The notes under the pieces were generated by a model. It made no database searches. It was not told where the DNA came from and saw only the letters and a list, made by a program, of their open reading frames with translations. This document shows, piece after piece, positions 33,886 through 44,064 of a stretch of 64,000 nt of DNA. Position numbers and translations under genes: made by a program. The DNA comes from Planctomyces sp. SH-PL62 (GTDB lineage: Bacteria > Planctomycetota > Planctomycetia > Isosphaerales > Isosphaeraceae). The stretch covers positions 1,550,001 to 1,614,000 of the forward strand of contig NZ_CP011273.1 of the NCBI RefSeq assembly GCF_001610895.1, given 5' to 3'. The number at the start of each line of letters is the position of its first letter. The stretch's first letter is position 1.

Positions 33886-34650
33886 ATGGACGATCGAGCT
33901 TACTGGAACGTCGCGACGCGACGCGCGGCGGCCTGCTGGGTCCTCGCCCTGGCCGCGTGCGCCTCGGGCTGCACCACGTACGTGGGCACCACCGCGCGGA
34001 GCTTCCTCGGCCACGTCCGCAACAACCCCGACCCCAACGTCCGCTACATCGCCTACACCAAGCTGGCCTCCAAGGACGCCTACGAGACCGACGAGCAGCG
34101 CAGCGAGGCCGTGGCGACGCTGATCGAGAAATACGAAAAGGGACGCGAGCCCCTCGCCATCCGCGCCATCATCTGCCGCACCCTGGGCGAGCTGGGCGAC
34201 CCGGCCGCGCGCGGCGTTCTCCTCAAGGCCGTGCATCACCAGGAGCCGGTCGTGAAGATCGAGGCCTGCCGCGCCCTGGGCAAAGTGGGACTGCCCGAGG
34301 ACGCGACGGTCCTGGCCCAGACGATGACGCTCGACAACCTGGAAGACGCGAGGATCGCCGCCATCGAGGGCCTGGCCGACCTCAAGACCGAGGACCCGCG
34401 GATCCTCAAGCTCCTGCTGGACGCGATGGAGCACGACGACCCGGCCATCCGCCTGGCCTCGCTCAACGCCCTTCGCAAGATCATCGGCAAGGACCTGGGG
34501 ACCGACATCGCCGCCTGGCGGGCCGAGATGGAGCCGAGGCTCGCCGCCACGCCGTCCGACCTGGCCGCCCCGAGCACGGGGACGTCCGCGGCCGACGACG
34601 CCGCGTCCAGGACCTCCGCGGCTCGGACCTCGCCGTCGCCCCCGCGTTGA
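33886..34650 (+). CDS. HEAT-repeat lipoprotein
   Basis: A 254-residue predicted lipoprotein. The signal ends in a lipobox-like LALAACASGC, giving a lipidated Cys near residue 29 (the earlier Cys is an alternative). Residues about 45-215 form HEAT/PBS-type helical repeats (AIRAIICRTLGELGDPAARGVLLKAV; KIEACRALGKVGLPEDATVLA; IRLASLNALRKIIG), a scaffold for protein contacts. A Ser/Thr/Ala/Pro-rich tail follows. Possible ribosome-binding site AAGGATGG upstream. It lies 169 bases before mutS2. The partner is unknown. Confidence 0.8.
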   Translation: MDDRAYWNVATRRAAACWVLALAACASGCTTYVGTTARSFLGHVRNNPDPNVRYIAYTKLASKDAYETDEQRSEAVATLIEKYEKGREPLAIRAIICRTLGELGDPAARGVLLKAVHHQEPVVKIEACRALGKVGLPEDATVLAQTMTLDNLEDARIAAIEGLADLKTEDPRILKLLLDAMEHDDPAIRLASLNALRKIIGKDLGTDIAAWRAEMEPRLAATPSDLAAPSTGTSAADDAASRTSAARTSPSPPR

Positions 34651-34819
34651 CGGCCGTCCGGTTCGTCTGGGATGGTCTCGCACGGGGCCGTTTCGGCATA
34701 ATCGAAAGTCGACGCGAACCTCCTCTCGACCTCGGTCGTCGAGAGACGGGCGCACGCGGCCGACTCGTCGCGAGGCGACGCCCGGCGGCCCCTTCGCGCG
34801 TCGGCTTCCGAGAGGCGAA

Positions 34820-36877
34820 ATGGACAGTCATACGCTCGATCTTCTAGGGGTCTCCAAGGTCCGCGCGCTGGTCGCCGCAAGGGCCGCGTGCTCGCTGGGC
34901 AAGGAAGCGGCGAGGAACCTGGAGCCGTCCGTCGACTTCCGGGAGATCCACGCCCGACTCGCCGTCGTCTCCGAGATGGTCGAGGCGCTCCGCTCGGGAC
35001 TTCGCCCCCCGCTGGGCGGGCTGCACGACATCCGACCGCTGGTGCGCCGGGCCCAGGTCGGCGCGATGCTCGAAGCCGAGGAGCTGGCCGAGGCGGCCGA
35101 GACCCTCCGTTCGATCAGCGGGCTCGCGACCTGGCTCGAACGCATGGGGGAGCACTTCCCCCGGCTCGGCGGCATGCGCGCCGAGGTCGGCCAGTTCTCG
35201 GCCGCGAGCACCGCCATCGAGGGCTGCCTGGACAACCGCGCCAAGGTGATGGACACCGCGAGCCGACGGCTCTCCGCCATCCGCAACGAGATGGGGGAAG
35301 TCGAGGCGAAGATCCAGGAGAAGCTCCGCTCGATGCTCCGATCACCGGAGATCAAACGGGCGCTTCGCTATTCGAATTTCTCGATGGTCGGCCATCACTA
35401 CGTCCTCCCGGTCGCCAAGGAGCATCGCGGGGAGATCGCCGGCTCGGTCCAGCGCACCAGCTCCACGAACGAGACGGTCTACATCGAGCCGACCGCCATC
35501 GCCGAGAAGTCGGCGCAGCTCTCCTACCTCCGCGCCCGCGAGACCAAGGAGATCCGTCGTATCCTCCGCTGGCTGAGCGCCCAGCTCGGACTCGTCGCCG
35601 GCCCGTTGCTCTCCACCCTGGAGGTCATGGCGGAGCTCGACCTGATCTACGCCAAGGCGCGGTACAGCGTCGACTACCAGATGCGAGCCCCCGAGATCAA
35701 CGAGGAGCGTCGACTCGTGCTGAGGCGGGCGCGACACCCGCTGCTGGAGGCGATCCTCCGTCGCGACCCGGCCTTGCTGCTGGAGGAGCCGACCACCGCG
35801 CCCGCGCCGCAGGAGGGAGAGCCGTCGGCGGTCGTACCTTCCCCGCCGCCCCCGCCCGAGCGTGAACGCGAGGTCGTCCCCATCGACGTGCATCTGGGCC
35901 TTCGATTTCAGATGCTGGTCATCACCGGCCCGAATACCGGGGGCAAGACAGTTGCGCTCAAGACGGTCGGCCTGCTGGCGATCATGGCGCAGATGGGGCT
36001 GCACATCCCCGTCGCCGAGGGGACCCAGGTCCCGGTCTTCGACGAGGTGCTGGCGGACATCGGCGACGAGCAAAGCCTGGAGCAGTCGCTCTCGACCTTC
36101 TCGTCGCACGTCAGGAGGATCTCAGAGATCCTCGGCAAGGCCTCTGAGCGATCGCTGGTGATGCTTGACGAGATGGGGGCGGGGACCGACCCGGCGGAAG
36201 GCGCGGCGCTCGGCAGGGCCATCCTGGACGAGCTGGATTCGATCGGCGGGCTGGCGATGGTCACGACCCATATCGGCGACCTGAAGACCTACGCCCTGAC
36301 CAACCCTCGGGCCGAGAACGCGGCGGTCGAATTCGACGTCGAGACCCTCCAGCCCCGCTACCACGTCCACATCGGCGACGTCGGGCAGTCGAACGCGCTG
36401 AAGATCGCCCGACGACTCAGCATGCCCGAGCATCTGGTCTCCCGCGCCGAGCGATACCTGGATCAGGCGCAAGGGTCGACGGTCCCCGAGTGGGACCTGA
36501 TCGCCAGGATGAAGCGCGAGGCCGAGGCGGCGCGGCAGGAGGCCATCGCGGCCCAGGCCGAGGCCGAGCGGGCGCGCGACGCCCTCACCGAGCGGCTCCA
36601 GTCGCTCCAGCTCGAAGGCCGCCGCGAGGAGGACCTCGCCGAGGCTCGGGCCCGGCTCCAGCCCGGCGACAAGGTGGTGGTCCCGAAGATGGGCTACGAT
36701 CGCCCCGGCCGGATCGTGAAGATCGACCCCCGCAAGCGGATGGCCACCGTCGCGATCGGCCACATGAACTGGAACGTCGCGATCGACGAGCTGCTGCCGC
36801 AAGACGTCGCGGCCCCCGTCGGGTCGGGCAAGGCCGCGCGGCCCAAGGGGACCCGGCTGGAAGACTTCGAGGGCTGA
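34820..36877 (+). CDS. mutS2: MutS2-family ATPase lacking the Smr domain
   Basis: A MutS homologue thought to act on recombination intermediates or collided ribosomes rather than mismatches. The 685 residues comprise the core/lever helices, the clamp (about 130-300, coiled coil), the ATPase with Walker A GPNTGGKT at 370-377, the EQSLSTFSSH signature, Walker B LVMLDEMGAGTDP and TTHIGDLK, then a coiled coil and a KOW-like beta segment (LQPGDKVVVPKMGYDRPGRIV). It stops at GTRLEDFEG, without the C-terminal Smr nuclease domain present in the usual ~780-residue forms. A Pro/Glu-rich insertion of about 35 residues precedes the ATPase. GAGAGG supports ATG 34820. Confidence 0.9.
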   Translation: MDSHTLDLLGVSKVRALVAARAACSLGKEAARNLEPSVDFREIHARLAVVSEMVEALRSGLRPPLGGLHDIRPLVRRAQVGAMLEAEELAEAAETLRSISGLATWLERMGEHFPRLGGMRAEVGQFSAASTAIEGCLDNRAKVMDTASRRLSAIRNEMGEVEAKIQEKLRSMLRSPEIKRALRYSNFSMVGHHYVLPVAKEHRGEIAGSVQRTSSTNETVYIEPTAIAEKSAQLSYLRARETKEIRRILRWLSAQLGLVAGPLLSTLEVMAELDLIYAKARYSVDYQMRAPEINEERRLVLRRARHPLLEAILRRDPALLLEEPTTAPAPQEGEPSAVVPSPPPPPEREREVVPIDVHLGLRFQMLVITGPNTGGKTVALKTVGLLAIMAQMGLHIPVAEGTQVPVFDEVLADIGDEQSLEQSLSTFSSHVRRISEILGKASERSLVMLDEMGAGTDPAEGAALGRAILDELDSIGGLAMVTTHIGDLKTYALTNPRAENAAVEFDVETLQPRYHVHIGDVGQSNALKIARRLSMPEHLVSRAERYLDQAQGSTVPEWDLIARMKREAEAARQEAIAAQAEAERARDALTERLQSLQLEGRREEDLAEARARLQPGDKVVVPKMGYDRPGRIVKIDPRKRMATVAIGHMNWNVAIDELLPQDVAAPVGSGKAARPKGTRLEDFEG

Positions 36878-36970
36878 CCGCTCGGGCGATCGGCCCTGGT
36901 CCCCGCACCTCCCGCGCCCTGCCGCGGGGCCTCCCCCGGCGTGGGGAAAGCCCCGGTGCGGCGGTCTGCA

Positions 36971-39235
36971 TCACTTGCCCAGCTGGGCCGGGGCGGACTT
37001 CGGCGCCTTGAGGAAGAGGACGCCGAGCGGGGGGACCTTCAGGGAGATGTGGAACGGCCGGCCCGCGTGGGGCTCGCGGACGGCTTCGACTCCCCCCTGG
37101 TTGCCGACGTTCGAGCCGCCGTAGATCTCCGAGTCGGAGTTGAAGATCTCGCTGTAGAAGCCGCCGGTCGGAACGCCCACGCGGTAGTCGTGACGGACGA
37201 TCGGCGTGAAGTTGCAGACCACGACGATCGCTTCCTCGGGGTCCTTGCCCCGGCGGAGGAACGCGATGACGCTGTTCTCCCAGTCGTGGAGTTCCAGCCA
37301 CTCGTAGCCCTGCCAGTCGAAGTCGATCTGGTGCAGGGCGGTCTCGCTGCAGTAGAGGGCGTTCAGGTCGGTGACCATCTGCGCGACCCCCTGGTGGTCC
37401 TTCCACTGGAGGAGGTGCCAGTCGATGCTCTCGTCGTGGTTCCACTCGCGCCACTGGGCGATCTCGTCGCCCATGAACAGGAGCTTCTTGCCCGGGTGGC
37501 CGTACATGTAGCCGTAGAGGAGGCGAAGGTTGGCGAACTTCTGCCAGAGGTCGCCGGGCATCTTGTCAAGGATCGACTTCTTGCCGTGGACGACCTCGTC
37601 ATGGGAGAGGGGGAGGACGAAGTTCTCGGTGAAGGCGTAGATCATGCTGAAGGTGAGCGCCCCGTGCTCGTACTTGCGGTGGACGGGGTCCTTCGCCATG
37701 TAGCGGAGGGTGTCGTTCATCCAGCCCATGTTCCACTTGAGGCTGAAGCCCAGGCCCCCCAGGTAGGTGGGGCGGGAGACGCCCGACCAGCTCGTCGATT
37801 CCTCGGCGATGGTCAGGATGCCGGGGTGCTCGCGGTGGCAGATTTCGTTGAGGGTCTTGAGGAAGTCGATGGCTTCGAGGTTCTCGTTGCCGCCGAAGAT
37901 GTTGGGGACCCACTCGCCGGCGTTGCGGGAGTAGTCGAGGTAGAGCATGGAGGCCACGGCGTCGACGCGGAGGCCGTCGATGTGGTAGCGGTCGAGCCAG
38001 AAGAGGGCGTTCCCCAGGAGGAAGTTGCGGACCTCGGGGCGGCCGTAGTTGAAGATCTTGGTGCCCCAGTCGCGATGCTCGCCGAGGCGGGGGTCGGCGT
38101 GCTCGTAGAGATGGGTGCCGTCGAAGTAGCCCAGTCCGTGAAGGTCGGTGGGGAAGTGGGCGGGGACCCAGTCCAGGATGACGCCGTAGCCGTGCTGGTG
38201 CAGGCGGTCGACGAAGTGGGCGAAGTCGTCGGGCGTGCCGTGGCGGGCCGTCGGCGCGAAGTAGCCGACGGGCTGATAGCCCCAGCTCCCATCGAAGGGG
38301 TGCTCGGTGATCGGCAGCAGCTCGACGTGGGTGAAATGGGTCTTGTCGAGGTACTCGACCAGCTGCTCGGCCAGCTCGCGGTAGCTGAGGAAGCCGTTCT
38401 CCTTCTCGGCCGCCCGCTTCCAGGAGCCGAGGTGCAGCTCGTAGAAGGCCATCGGCTTGTCGAGGGCCTGGCGCTCGGCGCGGCGGGCCATCCATTCCCC
38501 GTCGCCCCAGGAGAGGCGATCGATGTCCCAGACGACCGAAGCCGTCTTGGGGCGGACCTCGGAGGCGAGGCCGTAGGGGTCGGCCTTCTGGACGGTGTAG
38601 CCGTGGTTGCGGCTCTTGATCTCGAACTTGTAGACCTCGCCCTGGCCGAGGTCCGGGATGAAGAGTTCCCAGATGCCGGTCGCGCCCCGACTGCGCATCG
38701 GGTGGCGGCGGCCGTCCCAGTGGTTGAAGTTGCCGACGACGCTGACGCGCTGGGCGTTCGGCGCCCAGACGCCGAAGAGGACGCCGCGGAAGCCCTGATG
38801 GGTGATCAGGTGCGCGCCCAGCTTCTCATAGTTGTGGAGGTGCGTCCCCTCGCCGAGCAGGTGGAGGTCGAAGTCGGTCAGGATCGGATCGAAGGCGTAG
38901 GGGTCGACCGACTCCCACGAATGGCCTTCGTGGTTCTCGATCCGGAGCCGGTAGGGGAACGGTCCCGTTCGGCCGGGGAAGACGGCCTCGAAGAACCCGT
39001 CGGCGTGGGTCTTCTCCATCGGGATGAGCTTGCCCGGCTCGCCCCGAGAGATGTCGACGACGCCGGCCTTGCGGGCTTCCGGCAGGAACGCGCGGATGGT
39101 CCAGGCCTTGGCGCCGTCGGCCGTCGTGATCGGATGGGGGCCGATGACCAGGAAGGGGTTCCAGTGGCCCGCCTGGGTGATCAGGTCGAGATCCGCCTGG
39201 GAGACCGTCGAATGCTGCCGTGTCATCAGGGCCAT
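36971..39235 (-). CDS. glgB: 1,4-alpha-glucan branching enzyme
   Basis: Cuts alpha-1,4 glucan and re-joins the piece as an alpha-1,6 branch in glycogen synthesis. The ~754-residue GH13 enzyme has the N-terminal N1 module ([21 protein letters not shown]), CBM48 ([22 protein letters not shown]), the barrel with [16 protein letters not shown], the nucleophile Asp in [17 protein letters not shown], the acid Glu in TIAEESTSW, and [10 protein letters not shown], and the C-terminal beta domain. I chose ATG 39235; ATG 39226 and 39307 are in frame, the latter adding an Arg-rich leader but with a GAGG site. It is downstream of nadA on the same strand. No other glycogen genes are here. Confidence 0.95.
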   Translation of the reverse strand: MALMTRQHSTVSQADLDLITQAGHWNPFLVIGPHPITTADGAKAWTIRAFLPEARKAGVVDISRGEPGKLIPMEKTHADGFFEAVFPGRTGPFPYRLRIENHEGHSWESVDPYAFDPILTDFDLHLLGEGTHLHNYEKLGAHLITHQGFRGVLFGVWAPNAQRVSVVGNFNHWDGRRHPMRSRGATGIWELFIPDLGQGEVYKFEIKSRNHGYTVQKADPYGLASEVRPKTASVVWDIDRLSWGDGEWMARRAERQALDKPMAFYELHLGSWKRAAEKENGFLSYRELAEQLVEYLDKTHFTHVELLPITEHPFDGSWGYQPVGYFAPTARHGTPDDFAHFVDRLHQHGYGVILDWVPAHFPTDLHGLGYFDGTHLYEHADPRLGEHRDWGTKIFNYGRPEVRNFLLGNALFWLDRYHIDGLRVDAVASMLYLDYSRNAGEWVPNIFGGNENLEAIDFLKTLNEICHREHPGILTIAEESTSWSGVSRPTYLGGLGFSLKWNMGWMNDTLRYMAKDPVHRKYEHGALTFSMIYAFTENFVLPLSHDEVVHGKKSILDKMPGDLWQKFANLRLLYGYMYGHPGKKLLFMGDEIAQWREWNHDESIDWHLLQWKDHQGVAQMVTDLNALYCSETALHQIDFDWQGYEWLELHDWENSVIAFLRRGKDPEEAIVVVCNFTPIVRHDYRVGVPTGGFYSEIFNSDSEIYGGSNVGNQGGVEAVREPHAGRPFHISLKVPPLGVLFLKAPKSAPAQLGK

Positions 39236-39399
39236 GGTTCGCGACTCGCTCTCTCGTTCGATGTTGGTTCCGCCGTGGATCGTGCGGCGCCTACGCCGTT
39301 CGTCCATACTTAGCCGTCCTCGCGACGCCGTGCAACGGAGCGGCCCCGGACCGCCTCACGAAACCGCGAAGTCGGCCTCGGCGCCGCTGGTCGTCGGGG

Positions 39400-40512
39400 T
39401 CATCCCAGGTCGAGCATCCGCTGGAGCGAAATCCGTGCCCAGTGTTTCACGTCGTCGGGGACCTGCACCCGATTGACCGGCGTCCCACGTGCCAGGTTTT
39501 CGAGGCACCAGGCGAGGTGGGGGAGGTCGATCCGATACATGGTCGAGCACATGCAGACCATCGGCGAGAGGAAATGCACCGATTTGTCGGGATGCGAGGC
39601 GGCCAGGCGATTGACCAGGTGCAATTCGGTGCCGACCGCCCACGACGAGCCGGCGGGGGCTTCGGCGACGGTCTTGAGGATGAACTCGGTCGAACCCACG
39701 AGGTCGGCCGCGTCCACCACTTCCATCGAGCATTCGGGATGGACGAGGATCTTGATCCCCGGGTGCTGCCGGCGGAACTGGGCCACGTGCGCCGGCTTGA
39801 ACATCTGGTGGACCGAGCAGTGGCCGCGCCAGAGGATCACCCGACTCTCCTCGATCGCCCTGGCCGAGTTGCCGCCGAGTTCGCGGCGGGGGTCCCAGAG
39901 GGGCATCTGTTCGAGCGGGACGCCCATCGCGCGCGCCGTGTTCCGGCCCAGGTGCTGGTCCGGGAAGAACAGGGCCCGGCGGCGGTTGGCGAACGCCCAG
40001 TCGAGGACCTTGCGGGCGTTCGAGCTGGTGCAGACGATGCCGCCGTGCCGGCCGCAGAACGCCTTGAGCTCGGCCGTCGAATTGATATAGGTGACGGGGG
40101 TCACCTCCTCGACGTCGATCAGCTCGGACAGGTCGGCCCAGGCGGCCTCGACCGAGTCGAGGTCGGCCATGTCGGCCATGCTGCAACCGGCGGACATGTC
40201 CGGGAGGTGGACGGTGACCTCGTCGCGGGTCAGGACGTCGGCGGTCTCGGCCATGAAGTGGACGCCGCAGAAGGCGATCGCCCGGCAGTCGCGGCTCTGG
40301 GCCGCGAGCTGGCTCAACTTGAGGCTGTCGCCGCGAAGGTCGGCGTGGCGGATCACCTCGTCCTGCTGGTAGTGGTGGCCGAGGATCAGCAGGGCGTCCC
40401 CGAGCTCGCGCCGGACCGCCTCGATCCGCGCATCGAGTTCGGCGTCGGGGGCCTGGCGGAAGTCCTCGAACGGGAGGCTCGCGGCGTCGTTGGCGGTGGT
40501 GATGGCGCTCAT
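39400..40512 (-). CDS. nadA: quinolinate synthase
   Basis: A [4Fe-4S] enzyme condensing iminoaspartate with dihydroxyacetone phosphate to quinolinate for NAD synthesis. The 370-residue product shows LILGHHYQQDEVIRHAD, MSAGCSMADMAD (first cluster Cys), INSTAELKAFCG, VCTSSNARKVLDWAF, FFPDQHLGRNTA, HPECSMEVVDAAD (second Cys), STEFILK, and PMVCMCSTMYR (third Cys region). The longer open frame upstream is a shadow of the divergent kinase gene; ATG 40512 with AGG upstream matches the family start. nadB and nadC are not in the window. Confidence 0.95.
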   Translation of the reverse strand: MSAITTANDAASLPFEDFRQAPDAELDARIEAVRRELGDALLILGHHYQQDEVIRHADLRGDSLKLSQLAAQSRDCRAIAFCGVHFMAETADVLTRDEVTVHLPDMSAGCSMADMADLDSVEAAWADLSELIDVEEVTPVTYINSTAELKAFCGRHGGIVCTSSNARKVLDWAFANRRRALFFPDQHLGRNTARAMGVPLEQMPLWDPRRELGGNSARAIEESRVILWRGHCSVHQMFKPAHVAQFRRQHPGIKILVHPECSMEVVDAADLVGSTEFILKTVAEAPAGSSWAVGTELHLVNRLAASHPDKSVHFLSPMVCMCSTMYRIDLPHLAWCLENLARGTPVNRVQVPDDVKHWARISLQRMLDLG

Positions 40513-40779
40513 ATCGGCCTGGGGGTCTCCTGGAGCGGGGCCGAAGCTGGAGGCTCGGGCCGGAATTCGGATCCTGTCGGCGCGGCGTCGCCGCGACCAA
40601 ATTCGGGCGCGGCATTGACCGCCCCGGGTATTATATCCGAGTATCGAGAAAAGAAGTGTGACGGTCGGTCCTTGGGCGACGATGATCGGGCGGCGGTGCG
40701 GGCGTTTCATCGCCGCGGGCCGGGCCTCGGAGATGGCATCGTCGAGGACCGTCGGCGCTCGCCGCGAGGGAAACCGTCC

Positions 40780-41874
40780 GTGGAGTCCGAGGCGACAATC
40801 CTGGTCGTCGATCCCGTCGAATCCCAGCGGGCGTCGCTGCGCGAGACTCTCGCGACCGGGGGCTACACGGTCCACGAGACGTCCCACCCGGCCGACGCCG
40901 TCGCCGAGGCCATCCACATCCGCCCCCACCTGATCGTGCTCGGGCCGAGCCTCAGCGAGGCCGACGAGACCGCGCTCTGTCGCGCGATCCGGACGGGAGG
41001 GGGTGTGACGGGCACCCCGATCCTCATGATGAGTTCCGCGCACGCGGACTCCGCCGTGCTCGCCGGCCTGGACGCCGGGGCGGACGATTACGTCCGCTTC
41101 GATTCGGCGCCCCAACTGATTCTCGCCCGCGTCCGACGGCTGATCGAGTATCACAAGATGGCCGGCCTGGCGATGCTCGACCGCCAGTTGGTGCAGATCG
41201 GCCGCTTGCTGGCGGGGATCGTCCATGAGATCCGAGGACCGCTCTCGGTGATCCGCGGCAGCGCGGAGCTGCTGCGGCTGAGCCTCCAGGACCGCCCCGA
41301 CGACAGCCAGTGGGTCGACTCCATCTTGCGCGGGTCGAGCCTGCTCCAACTCCGGCTCGAACACCTGATGGGGGCGGTGCGCTCGGGCCCGATCCAGATG
41401 CAGCCGCTCGACGTCTCATCGCTCCTCAACGAGACGGTCGACCTGTTCGTACGCGGACTGCCACCCTACCCCCGCCGCGTGGTCGTGAAGTGCGACTGCC
41501 CGAGATCGTTGCAGATCCAGGGCGACGCCGGACGGCTGATGCAGGTCTTCTTCGACCTCCTGACGAACGCCTATCAGGCCATCACCGGCGCGGGCCGGGA
41601 GGGCCGGGTCCTGGTGAGGACCGATTGCGTGCGAGAGGACGACCGCGACTGGGTCAAGCTGGAGGTCGTCGACGACGGCCCCGGAGTCCCGGACACCTAC
41701 CTGGGCCGGATCTTCGAGCCCTTCTTCACGACCCGGGAGGGGGGGAGCGGATACGGTCTGTATCTCGCTTCCGAAATCATCCGCGACCTGGGAGGCCGCC
41801 TCGGCGCGACCAACAATCCCGAGGGGGGGGCCTGCTTCTCGGTCCTTCTCCCCCTCGACGACCCGGCCGCCTGA
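40780..41874 (+). CDS. cytosolic histidine kinase with N-terminal pseudo-receiver
   Basis: A 364-residue signalling protein without membrane segments. Residues about 5-125 have the receiver fold (ILVVDPVES ... ILMMSSAHADSAVLAGLDAGADDYV), but the phospho-accepting Asp is Gly in PHLIVLGPSLS and the conserved Lys is missing, so it cannot be phosphorylated in the normal way. Residues about 140-360 are a histidine kinase: H-box GIVHEIRGPLSVIRG, N-box FFDLLTNAYQAI, G1 VVDDGPGVP, F-box IFEPFFTT and G2 GGSGYGLYLA, all intact. GTG 40780 is preceded by GAGGGA. It is divergent from nadA. No partner response regulator is adjacent. Confidence 0.88.
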   Translation: MESEATILVVDPVESQRASLRETLATGGYTVHETSHPADAVAEAIHIRPHLIVLGPSLSEADETALCRAIRTGGGVTGTPILMMSSAHADSAVLAGLDAGADDYVRFDSAPQLILARVRRLIEYHKMAGLAMLDRQLVQIGRLLAGIVHEIRGPLSVIRGSAELLRLSLQDRPDDSQWVDSILRGSSLLQLRLEHLMGAVRSGPIQMQPLDVSSLLNETVDLFVRGLPPYPRRVVVKCDCPRSLQIQGDAGRLMQVFFDLLTNAYQAITGAGREGRVLVRTDCVREDDRDWVKLEVVDDGPGVPDTYLGRIFEPFFTTREGGSGYGLYLASEIIRDLGGRLGATNNPEGGACFSVLLPLDDPAA

Positions 41875-41902
41875 CGGTCGACGGCCCCGATCGACTCCGA
41901 CG

Positions 41903-42760
41903 TCAGCCGCGTTCGTCCCGGGTCCGGCGCAGGCGGAGGTTCATGAAATCGCGAGTCTGGCGAGCGATCGCCTCCTCGGTGGGAAGCCGCTCCATCGAAC
42001 TGGCGCCGTAGAATCCGTCGAGCCCATCGACGCGGTCCAGGATGTAACGGGCGTCCTCGGGCATGGCGATGGGGCCGCCGTGGCAGAGGACGAAGACGTC
42101 CGGCCGGGCCGACCGCGCGGCGTCGAGGATCGCGCCGATCTCGGCGACGCAATCGTCGAGCGAGCGCGCCGTGGTCGCGCCGATGCTCCCCTTGGTCGTC
42201 AGCCCCATGTGCGCCACGATCACGTCGGCCCCGGCCTCGGTCAGCGCCCGGGCCTGGTCGGGGTCGAAGGCGTAAGGGGTCGTCAGCAGGTCCAACTCAT
42301 GCGCGCGGCGGATACATTCGATCTCCCGATCGAACCCCATGCCGGTCTCTTCAAGGTTGGCCCGGAAGACGCCGTCGATCAGGCCGACGGTGGGGAAGTT
42401 CTGGATTCCGGCGAACCCCAGCGCCTTCAACTCGCCCAGGAAATGGTCGAGGATCAGGAACGGGTCGGTGGCGCAGACCCCCGCGACGACCGGCGTCCGG
42501 CTCACGGCGGTGAGGACCTCGTAGGCCATCTCCTTGACGATCGCGTTGGCGTTGCCGTAGGGCATGAGCCCCGCCAGCGAGCCCCGGCCCGCCATGCGGA
42601 ACCGGCCCGAGTTGTAGATCACGATCAGGTCGATCCCGCCGGCCTCCTCGCACTTGGCGCTCAGGCCCGTCCCCGCGCCCCCGCCGACGATCGGCAGGCC
42701 GGCGGCCACCTTCTCGCGGAATCGTTCCAGGATCGTCTCACGCGACTCCGCCATTCTCAT
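41903..42760 (-). CDS. TIM-barrel protein, phosphoenolpyruvate-hydrolase-like (PF09370 type)
   Basis: A 285-residue protein of the family named after phosphoenolpyruvate hydrolase, often found beside, or fused to, UPF0261/Tm-1-like proteins; in plant Tm-1 the same two parts form one polypeptide. Motifs: [21 protein letters not shown] near the N-terminus, [71 protein letters not shown] and [12 protein letters not shown], an (alpha/beta)8 pattern. ATG 42760 overlaps the stop of the preceding gene in an ATGA junction, implying translational coupling. The reaction is not firmly established; it is the last gene of the lipid operon. Confidence 0.8.
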   Translation of the reverse strand: MRMAESRETILERFREKVAAGLPIVGGGAGTGLSAKCEEAGGIDLIVIYNSGRFRMAGRGSLAGLMPYGNANAIVKEMAYEVLTAVSRTPVVAGVCATDPFLILDHFLGELKALGFAGIQNFPTVGLIDGVFRANLEETGMGFDREIECIRRAHELDLLTTPYAFDPDQARALTEAGADVIVAHMGLTTKGSIGATTARSLDDCVAEIGAILDAARSARPDVFVLCHGGPIAMPEDARYILDRVDGLDGFYGASSMERLPTEEAIARQTRDFMNLRLRRTRDERG

Positions 42761-43985
42761 GCCTCCGATCGACTTTGCATTCGGCCTGAAACCTCAAGGA
42801 ACGCCGCGACGAGTCCTCGCGCGAATTCCGGGTCGTTGATGTGCAGGGGGAGCCGGCGGATCATCCGGTCCGGGCTCGCGTCGACGACCGTCTCGATCGC
42901 TTCGAACAGCGCCGAGTCCGCCTCGGGATCGTGGAACGGCCCCCCCGCGCATCGAGGCCCGAGAGCCCCCCCTCGGGGATCAGCATCGCGACCGGGGACC
43001 GCCATCGGTTGAGCTTCTCGCCGATCCAGCGGCCCATGCGGCGGTTCTCCTCGGGGGTCGTCCGCATCAGGGTGACCTGGTCGTTATGGCTGAAAAGCCG
43101 GCGATCCCGGTACTTCTCCGGCACGGTCGCGAGCCCGCCGAAGTTCACCATGTCGAGCGCCCCGAGGCTCAGCACGCAGGGGACCTCGGCCGCGATCAGG
43201 GCCTCGAATCGGTCCTCCGTGCAGGCGAAGATCCCCCCCATGAAGTAGTCGGCGACCTCGGTCGTGGTGACGTCGAGCACCCCTCGGATCAGGCCCGAGG
43301 CGACGAGATGCTCCATCGAACGGCCGCCGGCCCCGGTCGCGTGGAAGATCAGGGGGTCGTGGCCGAGGGAGTCGAGGGCTTTGCGGCAGGCGTCCACGCA
43401 CGGGGTGGTCAGCCCGAACATCGTCAGGCCGAGCGCGGGGCGGTCGGCCTGGATCGGCGTCGCGTCTCGCACCATGCCGGCCATGGCGTGGGCGGCGTTG
43501 GCGAGGACGGTCCGGGAGACGACGTTCAGGCCCGCCACATCGACGACCGGGTACATCATGCAGATGTCGGCGCACCCGACGTACGCCGAGACGTCGCCGC
43601 TGGCGACCGTCGACACCATAAGCTTGGGGAGCCCGATCGGCAGGGCCCGCATCGCCGGCGTGATGAGCGCGGTGCCGCCGCTGCCGCCGATCCCGATCAC
43701 TCCCGCGACGCGTCCCCGCTCCTCTTCCGCGACGAGGAACCGGACGAGCGCCCGGGAAGCCGCCGAGATCGCCTCGCCCCGGGTCCGAGGCTCGCCGGGG
43801 CTGGTCTCGACCAGAGATGCGAAGACCTCGCGGCTCGAGACGTCGGCCGGCGCCTCCGGGTCGTCCTTCGTGCCGACGTCCACGGTCCGAACCACCACGC
43901 CCGCCGCGCGCAGGCGGTCGGCGACGTAACCCAGTTCACGACCCTTGGTATCCATCGTGGCGATCGCGTAGACGGCCGAACTCAT
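42757..43985 (-). pseudogene. Tm-1-like / UPF0261 protein, frameshifted near the 3' end
   Basis: A UPF0261 protein interrupted by a -1 shift. From ATG 43985 (good GAGGGG site) the frame encodes SSAVYAIATMDTKGREL, GIGGSGGTALITPAMRALP, FGLTTPCVDACRKAL, HATGAGGRSMEHL and LIPEGGLSGLDARGG, all as expected. At the seven-G run complementary to 42940-42946 it slips to Arg-rich nonsense ending at 42861. The family C-terminus (PFHDPEADSALFEAIETVVD ... LHINDPEFARGL) continues in another frame and stops at 42757, in ATGA overlap with the next gene. One extra G would restore about 409 residues. The cause may be a sequencing error in the homopolymer, slippage-based switching or a recent mutation. If intact it is an ATP-binding protein of unknown role. 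Confidence 0.8.
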
Positions 43986-44064
43986 GCCGCAACCCCCCTC
44001 GTGGTCGTCTCGCGGCGACGGCCGCCGGATCCCCAACCAACGATGGCCGGGGCCTCGCCGCGAG

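Noticed and set aside
39220-40779. Long N-terminal extension of the histidine kinase frame (884 residues in total)
   Set aside because: The part before 40780 is antisense to nadA and glgB. GTG 40780 with GAGGGA starts directly at the receiver domain.
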